From: Chloroflexota bacterium
GTDB taxonomy: Bacteria; Chloroflexota; Limnocylindria; Limnocylindrales; CSP1-4
Assembly: GCA_021777365.1 (NCBI GenBank)
Contig: JAJYDP010000023.1
Span: forward strand, 1-17,041
Reading direction: 5' to 3'
DNA: 17,041 nucleotides
Below, piece by piece: positions 6,180 to 13,398 of the stretch (position 1 is the first letter of the stretch; the number at the start of each line of letters is the position of its first letter). Below the pieces are notes generated by a model that worked only from the letters and a program-made list of their open reading frames with translations, was not told where the DNA came from and did not search any database. Both the position numbers and the translations under genes were made by a program.

Positions 6180-7624
6180 GCGGCGCCGACAACCTCTCCG
6201 AGCGTCGGTGGCGCCTGCTGGCGGCGACGGCCGCCGGCGCGTTCATCGCCCCCTTCGACGGAAGCGTGGTCGCGATCGCGCTGCCCCGCATGGGTCCCGC
6301 GCTCCACCTCAGCTTCGTCGGGGGGCTGTGGGTCCAGATCAGCTACCTGCTCGTCCTGACGGCGGCTCTCATTCCCGCGGGGCGCATCGCCGACACGGTC
6401 GGCGGGCTTCGCCTGTACCGCATCGGCCTCGTCGCCTTCGCGGTCGCGTCGGCCGCCTCGGGAGCAGCGCCCTCGACGGCGTGGCTGCTGGCGGCGCGCT
6501 CGGTCCAGGGTCTGGGGGCGGCACTGCTGTCGGCGACGTCGACGGCGCTGGTCACCGAGGCCTTCCCGGAGTCCGAGCGCGGGAAGGCGCTGGGCCTCAA
6601 CGTCACTGCTGTCTACCTGGGCCTCGCCCTGGGTCCGGCGCTGGGCGGCCTGCTCACCCAGCAGGTGGGCTGGCGGTCCGTCTTCTACGTCAACGTTCCG
6701 GTCGCGGCGGTGAGCCTTGCCCTGAGCTGGGGCCTGGTCAGCGCGCGCCATGCCGGGCGCCGGCACCGGCGCGCCGCGCTCGACCTGCCCGGACTGGTGC
6801 TCCTGGTCGGCGCGCTGGCCGCCGGGATCGTGGGGGTGAGCCTGGCCCCGGTGTGGGGCTGGACGGCGCCGCCGTCCATCGTGCTCATGCTGGGTGGCGC
6901 CGCGGGCGTCATCGTGCTGGTGGCCTGGGAGTCCGCGCGCCCGGAGCCGATCCTCGACGTGGGCCTGTTCCGGCGCAGCCGGCTCTTCGCCACGGCCAAC
7001 CTGGCCGCCCTCGCGAACTACATGGCGTTCGCCGCCGTCACCGTGCTCACCTCCGTCTTCCTGGAGGTCGTCAGCGGTCGCAGCCCCGAACAGGCCGGGA
7101 TCCTGCTGGTCGCCGCGCCGATCGCCATGGTGGCCCTCTCCGGGCTGGCGGGGCGAGCCTCCGACGCATTCGGCTCCCGCTGGCTCTCGAGCGGAGGGAT
7201 GGCGGTCATCGCGCTCGGGCTGGTCATGCTGGCCCGACTCCCCGCCGACCCGGCGATGTCCGAGCTGATCGGCGCGCTCCTGGTGGTCGGGATCGGCATG
7301 GCGGCCTTCAGCTCGCCCAACACCTCGGCGGTGATGGGCTCGGTGCCGCGCGCGCAGCTGGGAGTCGCATCCGGCACGCTGGGCACGATGCGCTTCCTCG
7401 GCCAGACCCTGTCGATCGGCTTCCTCGGTGCCCTGGCCACGTCGCAACTGGGTGCCGGCGGGCAGGCGGTGCTGTTCACGGGCCACGCCGGGAGCGCCGC
7501 GGCCGCGGCGGCCTACATCTCGGGGTACCACCTGGCGATGCTGGCCGGGGCGGCCATCGCGATCGTGGGCGCCATGGCCTCGCTGACCCGGCCGGGCCAC
7601 GGAGACGCCGCGATCGCGGCCTGA
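6176..7624 (+). CDS. DHA2-type MFS efflux transporter (second)
   Basis: A 482-residue polytopic inner-membrane protein of the 14-helix drug:proton antiporter branch. Signatures are an Asp in helix 1 (FDGSVVAIALP, from 27), a degenerate motif A (GRIADTVGGLRLY, 69-81), the helix 4 motif (ARSVQGLGAALL, from 107) and antiporter motif C (GLALGPALGG, 149-158), followed by WRSVFYVNVPV. Motif A lacks the usual basic G-R-R/K end of the first exporter in this window, so the two proteins are not recent duplicates and probably handle different substrates. No regulator gene adjoins it. The start follows the protein's family-typical N-terminus; upstream in-frame sequence is Pro/Ala-rich and looks non-coding. 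Confidence 0.9.
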   Translation: MSGADNLSERRWRLLAATAAGAFIAPFDGSVVAIALPRMGPALHLSFVGGLWVQISYLLVLTAALIPAGRIADTVGGLRLYRIGLVAFAVASAASGAAPSTAWLLAARSVQGLGAALLSATSTALVTEAFPESERGKALGLNVTAVYLGLALGPALGGLLTQQVGWRSVFYVNVPVAAVSLALSWGLVSARHAGRRHRRAALDLPGLVLLVGALAAGIVGVSLAPVWGWTAPPSIVLMLGGAAGVIVLVAWESARPEPILDVGLFRRSRLFATANLAALANYMAFAAVTVLTSVFLEVVSGRSPEQAGILLVAAPIAMVALSGLAGRASDAFGSRWLSSGGMAVIALGLVMLARLPADPAMSELIGALLVVGIGMAAFSSPNTSAVMGSVPRAQLGVASGTLGTMRFLGQTLSIGFLGALATSQLGAGGQAVLFTGHAGSAAAAAAYISGYHLAMLAGAAIAIVGAMASLTRPGHGDAAIAA

Positions 7625-7642
7625 TCGCGCGGCGGTCACCAG

Positions 7643-7743
7643 GCGCCCGGGCGCTTCGGCTCTTGCGCGTTCGCGCTGGCGGCGAATGATCGTGGCGCGA
7701 CGCCGACGTGCGCGGGGAACCCGGCCGGCGCTTCGCGGCCGGG
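7643..7743. other. Palindrome and hairpin in the exporter / small-gene spacer
   Basis: GCGCCCGGGCGC (7643-7654) is a perfect 12-bp palindrome 18 bases after the exporter's stop. CCCGGCCG (7720-7727) and CGGCCGGG (7736-7743) form a perfect 8-bp stem with an 8-base loop. The second hairpin ends three bases before the AAGGTGG ribosome site of the next gene. Neither has a U tract. They may mark the exporter's transcript end and the 5' leader of the small gene respectively. Confidence 0.4.
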
Positions 7744-7765
7744 ACCGGAAGGTGGGACGAGACCC

Positions 7766-8008
7766 GTGGATGCGCCCGTGCGAGCGATCTGCGACGGTTG
7801 CAGGCACCTGCAGCCGGCGGCGGGAGCGCATCGCCCGGCCACCCGGATCTGCATCGCCTACCCGCGGGGGATCCCTCCCGACATCCAGGAAGGGCGCGCG
7901 GACCACCGTCGGCCGTACCCGGGCGACCACGGTCTCCGGTTCGACCCGCGCACGCCACGTGACGCGGAGTACGCGGAGCGGCTCTTCGGGCCGGTCGGGG
8001 GTTCCTGA
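7766..8008 (+). CDS. Small conserved-looking protein with Cys pair (80 aa)
   Basis: The start is GTG 7766, preceded by AAGGTGG about ten bases upstream. The 80-residue product has Cys9 and Cys12 in CDGCRHL, a further Cys29 in RICIAYPRGIP, and then HRRPYPGDHGLRFDP. The order 'Cys pair, Cys-x-A-(Y/F)-P-x-G-I-P, P-Y-P-G-D-x-G-(I/L)-R-F' is one I associate with a widespread family of short uncharacterised bacterial proteins. Three Cys and nearby His residues could hold a zinc ion; this is inference. It follows the second exporter in the same direction by 141 bp. Confidence 0.72.
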   Translation: MDAPVRAICDGCRHLQPAAGAHRPATRICIAYPRGIPPDIQEGRADHRRPYPGDHGLRFDPRTPRDAEYAERLFGPVGGS

Positions 8009-8071
8009 TCGGCCGTCGTCGCGGTCCCGGGGCCGTTGACGACCACGACGCGCGAGAAGACGGCGGGGAAC

Positions 8072-8147
8072 TGGCGCGCCCGGCAGGATTCGAACCCGCG
8101 ACCTAGTGGTCCGAAGCCACTCGCTCTATCCACTGAGCTACAGGCGC
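8072..8147 (-). tRNA. tRNA-Arg(UCG)
   Basis: The cloverleaf is complete on the minus strand: acceptor GCGCCTG (8147-8141) pairs with CGGGCGC (8082-8076) through one G-U pair; the D arm is GCTCAGTGGATAGAGC; the anticodon stem AGTGG/CCACT encloses loop CTTCGGA with anticodon TCG; the T arm has the loop TTCGAAT. The discriminator is G73 (8075) and CCA is encoded (8074-8072). It decodes CGA. Confidence 0.95.
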
Positions 8148-8158
8148 GCTGCGCGCCG

Positions 8159-8164
8159 ATGGTA
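8159..8164 (-). promoter_or_regulatory. -10 candidate of tRNA-Arg
   Basis: TACCAT on the minus strand (8164-8159) fits the TANNNT pattern, 11 bases upstream of the mature tRNA 5' end. No clear -35 was found. Confidence 0.35.
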
Positions 8165-8223
8165 GCAGGCGGAAGCCGGGCCGGGCCAATCGCGTGCGTG
8201 CCGACGCCGCGCTCGTCGACCCC

Positions 8224-8889
8224 TCAGCGATCGCTCGGACGACGCCCCACGATCCACCAGCCGACGGGGAAGACCGCCGCGGCCAGGGCGAACTTCAGCG
8301 CATCCCCCGCCAGGAACGGGTAGAGCCCCTGCTGCAGCGCCGTGCCGGCGGAGACGCCGGTCGCGGCCGCCAGCCACGGAAGGCCGACCGCGTACACGAG
8401 CACGTTCCCGAGGAGCATCGCGGCCAGCGCACCGGCGTACCGGCGATCCCAGCCGAGCTCGGCCAGGCGGCCCACCGCGGCGGCGGCGAGCAGGAACCCG
8501 ACCAGGTAGCCGCCCGTGGCCCCGAGCACGAGGTGGCCGTCCTGTCGCGCGACGATGTGGTCGATCCCAGAGGCGCCCCCGGCGTAGATGGGGAGCACGA
8601 ACCCGAGGAGCAGGTACAGGCCCACCGACGCGATCCCCCGGCGGAACCCGAGGGCGGTGGCGGTCACCAGGACGCCGAACGTCTGGCCGGTGACCGGCAC
8701 GGGTGAGCCGGGGACCCGCACCACGATCTGCGCCGAGACCGCCAGCACGAGCACCCCCAGCAGCACGAGCGCCACGTGGTGCTGGCGGACCGAGGTGCGT
8801 TCACCGATGCGGATGGGCAGGATGAAGTCGCCGAGCGTGATGCCCCGCTCGTAGGGAGGGACTCGGAGCATGCGGGGTTGGGCGAACAT
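8224..8889 (-). CDS. bioY: BioY, biotin ECF-transporter substrate-binding subunit
   Basis: A 221-residue integral membrane S-component that captures biotin for uptake. Family signatures are PVPVTGQTFGVLV (62-74) in the first loop, ATGGYLVGF (124-132) and GLYPFLAGDALKFALAA (188-204). About six helices begin at residue 38. The N-terminal 35 residues, before the first helix, are an extension over the usual length of about 190. A start at Met7 would shorten it only slightly. The ATG lies nine bases after the lipid kinase stop, with only a weak TAGG ribosome site. No bioM/bioN energising subunits are adjacent, so it would work alone or with a shared ECF module elsewhere. No BirA-type operator was seen. 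Confidence 0.92.
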   Translation of the reverse strand: MFAQPRMLRVPPYERGITLGDFILPIRIGERTSVRQHHVALVLLGVLVLAVSAQIVVRVPGSPVPVTGQTFGVLVTATALGFRRGIASVGLYLLLGFVLPIYAGGASGIDHIVARQDGHLVLGATGGYLVGFLLAAAAVGRLAELGWDRRYAGALAAMLLGNVLVYAVGLPWLAAATGVSAGTALQQGLYPFLAGDALKFALAAAVFPVGWWIVGRRPSDR

Positions 8890-8898
8890 GGCCGAAGC

Positions 8899-9915
8899 CT
8901 ACCAGACGAACCGGACGGCGGACGGAAGGACGTCGAAGCGCAGCGGATCGCGGCCCAGCAGCTCGCCGTCGGCCTGGAGGAAGAGCGGGCCGCCCTCGTC
9001 GAGCGCGCGAACGGTGAGGGAGCGGGTGCGCCGCGTCGTGACCGCTGGGCTCCGCAGGTGGTCACCGGTGCGGATCCGCCAGGAGAAGGTCAGTGTCTCG
9101 TAGCGGCTGATCGCCCCGATCGTCACCACGTCGAAGTACCCGTCCCCGGGGTCGGCGCCGGGTGCCACGAGCATGCCGCCTCCCTCGTACGGCCCCAGCG
9201 CGACCTCGACCGACTCCACGCGGACCTCGTCCCTGGTGCCGTCGTCCCAGCCGAGCTCGACCAGCCGGTCCCGCCAGTCCACGATCGTCACCAGGCCCGC
9301 GACCGTGTAGAGATATGCGCCCAGACGCCCCGGGAACCTCGACACCCGTTCCGCCACGAACGTGCTGAACCCGGTCCCTGCCGCGTTGGCGAAGAAACGC
9401 GAGGCCGGCTCGCTGGCGGTGGCTCCCAGCGTCCGTCCCGCCACCGTGGGGGTCGTGCGGTACCGCACCTCGCCGATGTCGACGTGGTGGATGGCGCCCG
9501 GGTCGCCGTCGAGCGCCGCCGCCATCCGGTCGACCAGCGTCGCCGGTTCCGTGGCCAGCCCGATCCCGCGGGCGTAGTCGCTCCCCCGGCCCGCCGGCAC
9601 CAGCCCGACCAGCGGGCGATCCGCCGGCGCACGGCTCGCGGCCATCAGCCCGTTGACCACCTCGTGGAGCGTGCCGTCGCCGCCCACCGCCACCACGAGC
9701 CGCGCACCCTCCCCCACCGCGCGCGCGGCGAGCTCCGTCGCCTCTCCGGCACGCGAGGTGAGCTCGACCGTGTGCTCGAGGCCCCGGGCGGCCAGCGCGG
9801 CGGCGACGGGCGGCCACCGTCGGCCGAACGCCCCGCGACCAGCGCCCGCGTGCGCGATGAAGCGGACCGCCGGCCCCCGGTCGATCCGCCGCTTCGTGCC
9901 TGCCGGCCCGGTCAC
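8899..9915 (-). CDS. Diacylglycerol/lipid kinase family protein
   Basis: A 338-residue DAGK-catalytic-domain protein that would phosphorylate a lipid alcohol (diacylglycerol or similar) with ATP at the inner membrane face. The nucleotide-binding motif is VVAVGGDGTLHEVVNG (residues 74-89; GGDGT at 77-81 or 78-82 depending on the start). The next motif reads GRGSDYAR instead of the common GTGNDFAR. The C-terminal beta-sandwich ends in FLQADGELLGRDPLRFDVLP, the usual 'DGE' strand of YegS/DgkB-like enzymes. Start was set at GTG 9915-9913, with GGAG six bases upstream. This GTG overlaps the TGA of a 30-codon ORF that bridges to the permease gene, and BioY follows after nine bases. Co-transcription with the ABC exporter suggests a link to envelope lipids. 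Confidence 0.88.
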   Translation of the reverse strand: MTGPAGTKRRIDRGPAVRFIAHAGAGRGAFGRRWPPVAAALAARGLEHTVELTSRAGEATELAARAVGEGARLVVAVGGDGTLHEVVNGLMAASRAPADRPLVGLVPAGRGSDYARGIGLATEPATLVDRMAAALDGDPGAIHHVDIGEVRYRTTPTVAGRTLGATASEPASRFFANAAGTGFSTFVAERVSRFPGRLGAYLYTVAGLVTIVDWRDRLVELGWDDGTRDEVRVESVEVALGPYEGGGMLVAPGADPGDGYFDVVTIGAISRYETLTFSWRIRTGDHLRSPAVTTRRTRSLTVRALDEGGPLFLQADGELLGRDPLRFDVLPSAVRFVW

Positions 9916-10004
9916 GCGGCACTCCGGATCGTGCCCGTCCTCGGATCCATCGCCCTGTCGCCACGCGGCTCCGCCATGCTGCTCACCGACGTCCCCATGC
10001 TCAT
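9912..10004 (-). CDS. 30-codon bridging ORF between permease and lipid kinase
   Basis: The ATG (10004-10002) overlaps the permease stop TGA, and its own TGA (9914-9912) overlaps the lipid kinase GTG, so it fills the gap exactly with two four-base overlaps. The peptide begins MSMGTSVSSMAE, is Ser/Met/Arg-rich and ends TIRSAA, with no hydrophobic segment. It may serve as a translational relay from permease to kinase, or be a chance open frame. No family was recognised. Confidence 0.4.
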   Translation of the reverse strand: MSMGTSVSSMAEPRGDRAMDPRTGTIRSAA

Positions 10005-12586
10005 TCGACCCGCACCGCTCGCGCGACCTCGACCCGGGCGGCGATGCGCGCCGGGTAGAGGGCGGCGAGCATCGACCCGCCGATCCCCAGGACCAGCGCC
10101 ACGAGCACCGCGCCCACGGACACCTCGATCGCGGCCGACGGTCCGGTCGTGCCCCCGAGGAACAGCACCGCGGCCGCAGCCACGACACCGCCGACGATCC
10201 CCAGCAACGCGCCGGCCAGGCCCAGGATCCCCGCCTCCACCACCACGAAGCGCCACGCCTGCCGCCGGGTGAGCCCGGCGGCACGGAGCAGCCCCAGCTC
10301 GCCCACCCGCTGCCGGACGTCCATCGCGAGGACGTCGACGATGCAGAAGGCGGCCACCACCACGGCGGCCACCGCGAGCAGGTCAAGGAGCCCGAAGGTC
10401 CGGTCGAGCGCGCCCGTCACGGCGCCTCCGATCGCGGACGGCTGCACCACCGACATGGCGTACGGTGTCGCGGCCGTCTCCAGGCGCGCCGTGAGCCCGG
10501 ACGCCGCGCCGGGGATCGCCCGCACCAGGAAGAGCGACGCGCCGGCGATCCCGAGCGAGCGCACCGCGTCCGTCGCCGAGACGATCACCGATTCGCCTGC
10601 CGTCCCCGGGATCCCGTGGGCGACGATCCCCGCCACCCGCAGCCGCGCCTCCCCCTGCGCGGTCCGGAGCTCGAGCAGGTCGCCGGTCCGCAGCCCGAAG
10701 CGGTCGGCCACCGACTGCGGGACCAGCGCGGCGCCGCCCGCCTGCAGCGCCGCGAACGCCGCGGCGCGATCGCCGCCCTCGACGGTCAGGGCACCCAGCG
10801 CCTCGTACGCCGCCGGGTCCACGGCCATGGCCGACGCCAGCCGGCCCGCGATGGCCACGTCGAAGAGCCGCACCGGCGTCACCGAGGCCACCCCCGCGAC
10901 CCCGGCGAGATCACTGCCGAAGTCGACGGGGACGGGCGAGATCGCCACCACGGCGGCGTCGGCGGGCGCCACGTCGCCGATCCAGGCCTCGCCCGCCCGC
11001 CGCGTCCCCTGCGCCACTCCGGCCAGGGCGACCACCAGGCCGAGCCCCACGCCGAGCGCCGCCAGGGAGACGGCGATGCGCCCCGGGTCGTGCGCGAGGG
11101 CGCCGCGAGCGAGCCGCAGTTCCGGACGGAGCAGCCGGCGGACGGGGAGCGTCACCACCGAGACCAGCCATCCCGCCAGCCGCAGGACGAGCGGAGAGAC
11201 CAGGCCGGCGGTCAGCAGCAGCACCAGGACGGCCAGGACGCCGCCCAGGCCCGCGACCGGCGCCGGGATCGCCGTGCCATGCGTGGACCCTGCTCCCGAG
11301 CCGGCGAGCACCGGTGCCCCGCCGGCCCACCCGCCCGCCGCCAGCGCCGCCACGCCGACCACGGCCGCCACCGCGCCGGCGACGGCGATCCCCCGGATGC
11401 GGGGCACGGGCGCCGCCAGCGCCGGGCCCCGGCGCACCGCCTCGACCGGCGACACACGCCCGGCACGCCACGCGGGCTCGAGTGCAGCCACGAGCGTGAC
11501 CAGCACGCCCAGGAGGACTCCCACGATGAGCGCACCGGGATCCAGCACGCCGATCGCGACGGGCGCGCCGGTCAGGGAGCCGACCGCCGAGGCGAGGATC
11601 ACCGCCACGCCCGCTCCGGCGATCGTCCCAAGCACCGTGCCGGCGAGTCCCAGCCACCAGGCCTCCTCGAGCACCATGCGGTGGACCTGTCCCCGGGTGG
11701 CGCCCGCGGCCCTCAGCAGCCCCACCTCGCGCGTGCGCTCGCCGACCGACATCGCGAGCGCGTCGGAGACGAGCAGGGCGCCCACGAACAGGACGATCGC
11801 GGCCACCACAAGCAGGCCGGAACCCACGTCACGCGTCGCCCCGCCCAGCGCCGCGGCGGCGTCGGCCGCCGTCGAGAGGATGTAGGGCTGGCTCGTCAGC
11901 CGGGTCCCCAGCCGGGTCTCCACCTGCGCGACGCCGACGGCCGGGTCCACCCGGACCTCGACCAGGTCGGCGGCACCCGGGTCCAGGCCGAACAGCGAGC
12001 GGGCCGCGCCGATCGTCGTGTAGACCAGCTGACCCCCGTTCGCCAGGGCGGGCCCCGCGTCGGACAGCAGGCCACGGACGGTGACGGTCGCCTCGCCGCC
12101 GGCACCGACGAGCGAGAGCCGGGAGCCGACCGAGAGCCCGTGCGCCCGGGCCCAGCCGAGCGGCACCAGCGCCCCGACGGCGTCCGAGGACGCCAGGAAC
12201 GCGCCGGAAGCCAGCGTCTCGTCGTGCAGCGCCCGATCGGCGGCCGGGTCCACGCCCACCACCGTGACCGCGCCCAGGGTCGTCGTGCCCACGGTCGCGA
12301 AGGTCGGACGGCGCACCTGCGGCGACGTCTCGAGGACCCCCGGCGTCCCCGCGATCGTGCCGACCGTCCCGGCCGAGAGCGTCCCCTCCCCGAAGGCGCG
12401 GACGGTGAGGTCCGCCCGGCCGGAGAGTGCCGCAGCGTACCCAGCCGCGCCGTCCGCGACGGCCGCGTCCACCGACAGCGCCGCGACCACGAGCGCGACG
12501 CCGACCGCGATGCCGGCGATCGTGAGAACGGTGCGCAGCGGGCGTCGGCGCAGCCATCGCCAGCCCATGCCCCGCGCTCCGCGCAT
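10001..12586 (-). CDS. ABC transporter permease, duplicated FtsX/MacB type
   Basis: An 861-residue permease made of two repeats of 'membrane helix, large extracytoplasmic MacB-like domain, FtsX bundle'. Helix 1 is at about 18-38 (LTIAGIAVGVALVVAALSV). The first FtsX core is at about 253-386, with the coupling segment GERTREVGLLRAAGATRGQV (282-301). The second core is near 735-858, with RVGELGLLRAAGLTRRQAW. The two coupling segments are close copies, showing internal duplication. It follows its ATPase by six bases. ATG 12586 lacks a ribosome site; the ATG at 12568 has GGAG eight bases upstream and may be the true start. Such mechanotransmission-type systems extract lipoproteins, lipids or peptides from the outer membrane leaflet rather than pump through a channel; the substrate is not known. 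Confidence 0.92.
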   Translation of the reverse strand: MRGARGMGWRWLRRRPLRTVLTIAGIAVGVALVVAALSVDAAVADGAAGYAAALSGRADLTVRAFGEGTLSAGTVGTIAGTPGVLETSPQVRRPTFATVGTTTLGAVTVVGVDPAADRALHDETLASGAFLASSDAVGALVPLGWARAHGLSVGSRLSLVGAGGEATVTVRGLLSDAGPALANGGQLVYTTIGAARSLFGLDPGAADLVEVRVDPAVGVAQVETRLGTRLTSQPYILSTAADAAAALGGATRDVGSGLLVVAAIVLFVGALLVSDALAMSVGERTREVGLLRAAGATRGQVHRMVLEEAWWLGLAGTVLGTIAGAGVAVILASAVGSLTGAPVAIGVLDPGALIVGVLLGVLVTLVAALEPAWRAGRVSPVEAVRRGPALAAPVPRIRGIAVAGAVAAVVGVAALAAGGWAGGAPVLAGSGAGSTHGTAIPAPVAGLGGVLAVLVLLLTAGLVSPLVLRLAGWLVSVVTLPVRRLLRPELRLARGALAHDPGRIAVSLAALGVGLGLVVALAGVAQGTRRAGEAWIGDVAPADAAVVAISPVPVDFGSDLAGVAGVASVTPVRLFDVAIAGRLASAMAVDPAAYEALGALTVEGGDRAAAFAALQAGGAALVPQSVADRFGLRTGDLLELRTAQGEARLRVAGIVAHGIPGTAGESVIVSATDAVRSLGIAGASLFLVRAIPGAASGLTARLETAATPYAMSVVQPSAIGGAVTGALDRTFGLLDLLAVAAVVVAAFCIVDVLAMDVRQRVGELGLLRAAGLTRRQAWRFVVVEAGILGLAGALLGIVGGVVAAAAVLFLGGTTGPSAAIEVSVGAVLVALVLGIGGSMLAALYPARIAARVEVARAVRVE

Positions 12587-12592
12587 CGGCGT

Positions 12593-13345
12593 CTACTGCC
12601 CCAGCTGGGCGAGTCGCTCGATCAGGGGCCGGGCCGGGTGCTCCGCGCGTCGGCCCAGCCGGATCTCCTCGAGCACCCGCCCGTCGCGCAGGAAGAGGAC
12701 CCGGTCGGCGAAGGCGCCGGCCTGGGCGTCGTGGGTCACCAGCACCACGGTCTGGCCCCGCTCCGCGCAGGAGCGGAACAGGTACTGCATGATCTCGAGC
12801 CCGGTGGCGTAGTCCAGGTTGCCCGTCGGCTCGTCGGCGAAGAGGATCGCCGGGCGGCCCGCGATGGCGCGCGCGATGGCCACCCGCTGCTGCTCGCCGA
12901 AGGCCAGCTCGTCGGGCCGGCGGTCCGCCTTGGCGGCGAGGTCCACCAGGGCCAGCGCCTCGTCGACCCGCGCGGCGGTCTGCCCGTCGCGTGGATCCCG
13001 CCCCGCGAGGAGGAACGGCAGCGCCACGTTCTCCCGCGCCGACAGCAGCGGGACGAGGTTGAAGGCCTGGAAGACGAACCCCGTCCTGTCCCGGCGCAGC
13101 TTCGTCGCCGCGTCGTCGTCGAGCGACGAGATGGTCACCCCGTCCAGGACCACCTCGCCCGCCGTGGGCCGATCGAGCCCGCCCAGCAACTGGAGGAGGG
13201 TGGTCTTGCCGCTGCCGGAGGGGCCCATGAGCGCAACGAACTCGCCGGGCTGCACGGCCAGGGAGACCCCCTGCAGGGCCCGCACCTCGCCGTCGCCCGC
13301 ACGGTACGTGCGGGCCAGGTCGCGGGCCTCGAGGATGGGCGGCAT
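12593..13345 (-). CDS. ABC transporter ATPase (LolD/MacB-like)
   Basis: A 250-residue nucleotide-binding subunit of the neighbouring permease. Walker A is GPSGSGKTT (41-49), the Q-loop is VFQAFNLVP (91-99), Walker B is ILFADEPTGNLD (167-178) and the switch His is in VTHD (203-206). The ABC signature reads LAFGEQQRVAIARA (147-160) where most relatives have LSGGEQQR; the usual Ser is Ala and the first Gly is Phe. The C-terminus, with an extra Arg-rich tail of about 25 residues, is longer than the typical 225. ATG 13345 has no Shine-Dalgarno, but TACACT lies six bases upstream, so it is probably leaderless. The permease gene follows at once. Confidence 0.94.
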   Translation of the reverse strand: MPPILEARDLARTYRAGDGEVRALQGVSLAVQPGEFVALMGPSGSGKTTLLQLLGGLDRPTAGEVVLDGVTISSLDDDAATKLRRDRTGFVFQAFNLVPLLSARENVALPFLLAGRDPRDGQTAARVDEALALVDLAAKADRRPDELAFGEQQRVAIARAIAGRPAILFADEPTGNLDYATGLEIMQYLFRSCAERGQTVVLVTHDAQAGAFADRVLFLRDGRVLEEIRLGRRAEHPARPLIERLAQLGQ

Positions 13346-13351
13346 TGCGGC

Positions 13352-13357
13352 AGTGTA
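13352..13357 (-). promoter_or_regulatory. Leaderless promoter element of the ABC operon
   Basis: TACACT (13357-13352, minus strand) within GGTACACT lies six bases before the ATPase ATG. The same eight bases occur upstream of tRNA-His (14594-14601). Transcription would begin at or next to the ATG. The operon would run through ATPase, permease, kinase and bioY. Confidence 0.5.
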
Positions 13358-13398
13358 CCGGGGCGCGACGCGGGCGCGGAGAGCGTCGGGACGGCCGG

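Noticed and set aside
860..7624. The two MFS exporters as a recent tandem duplication
   Set aside because: They share only family motifs. Lengths differ (550 and 482 residues), motif A differs, and they are separated by seven unrelated genes.
8224..8889. A riboswitch or BirA operator controlling bioY
   Set aside because: The start lies nine bases after the kinase gene, and no palindrome or structured leader is present there.
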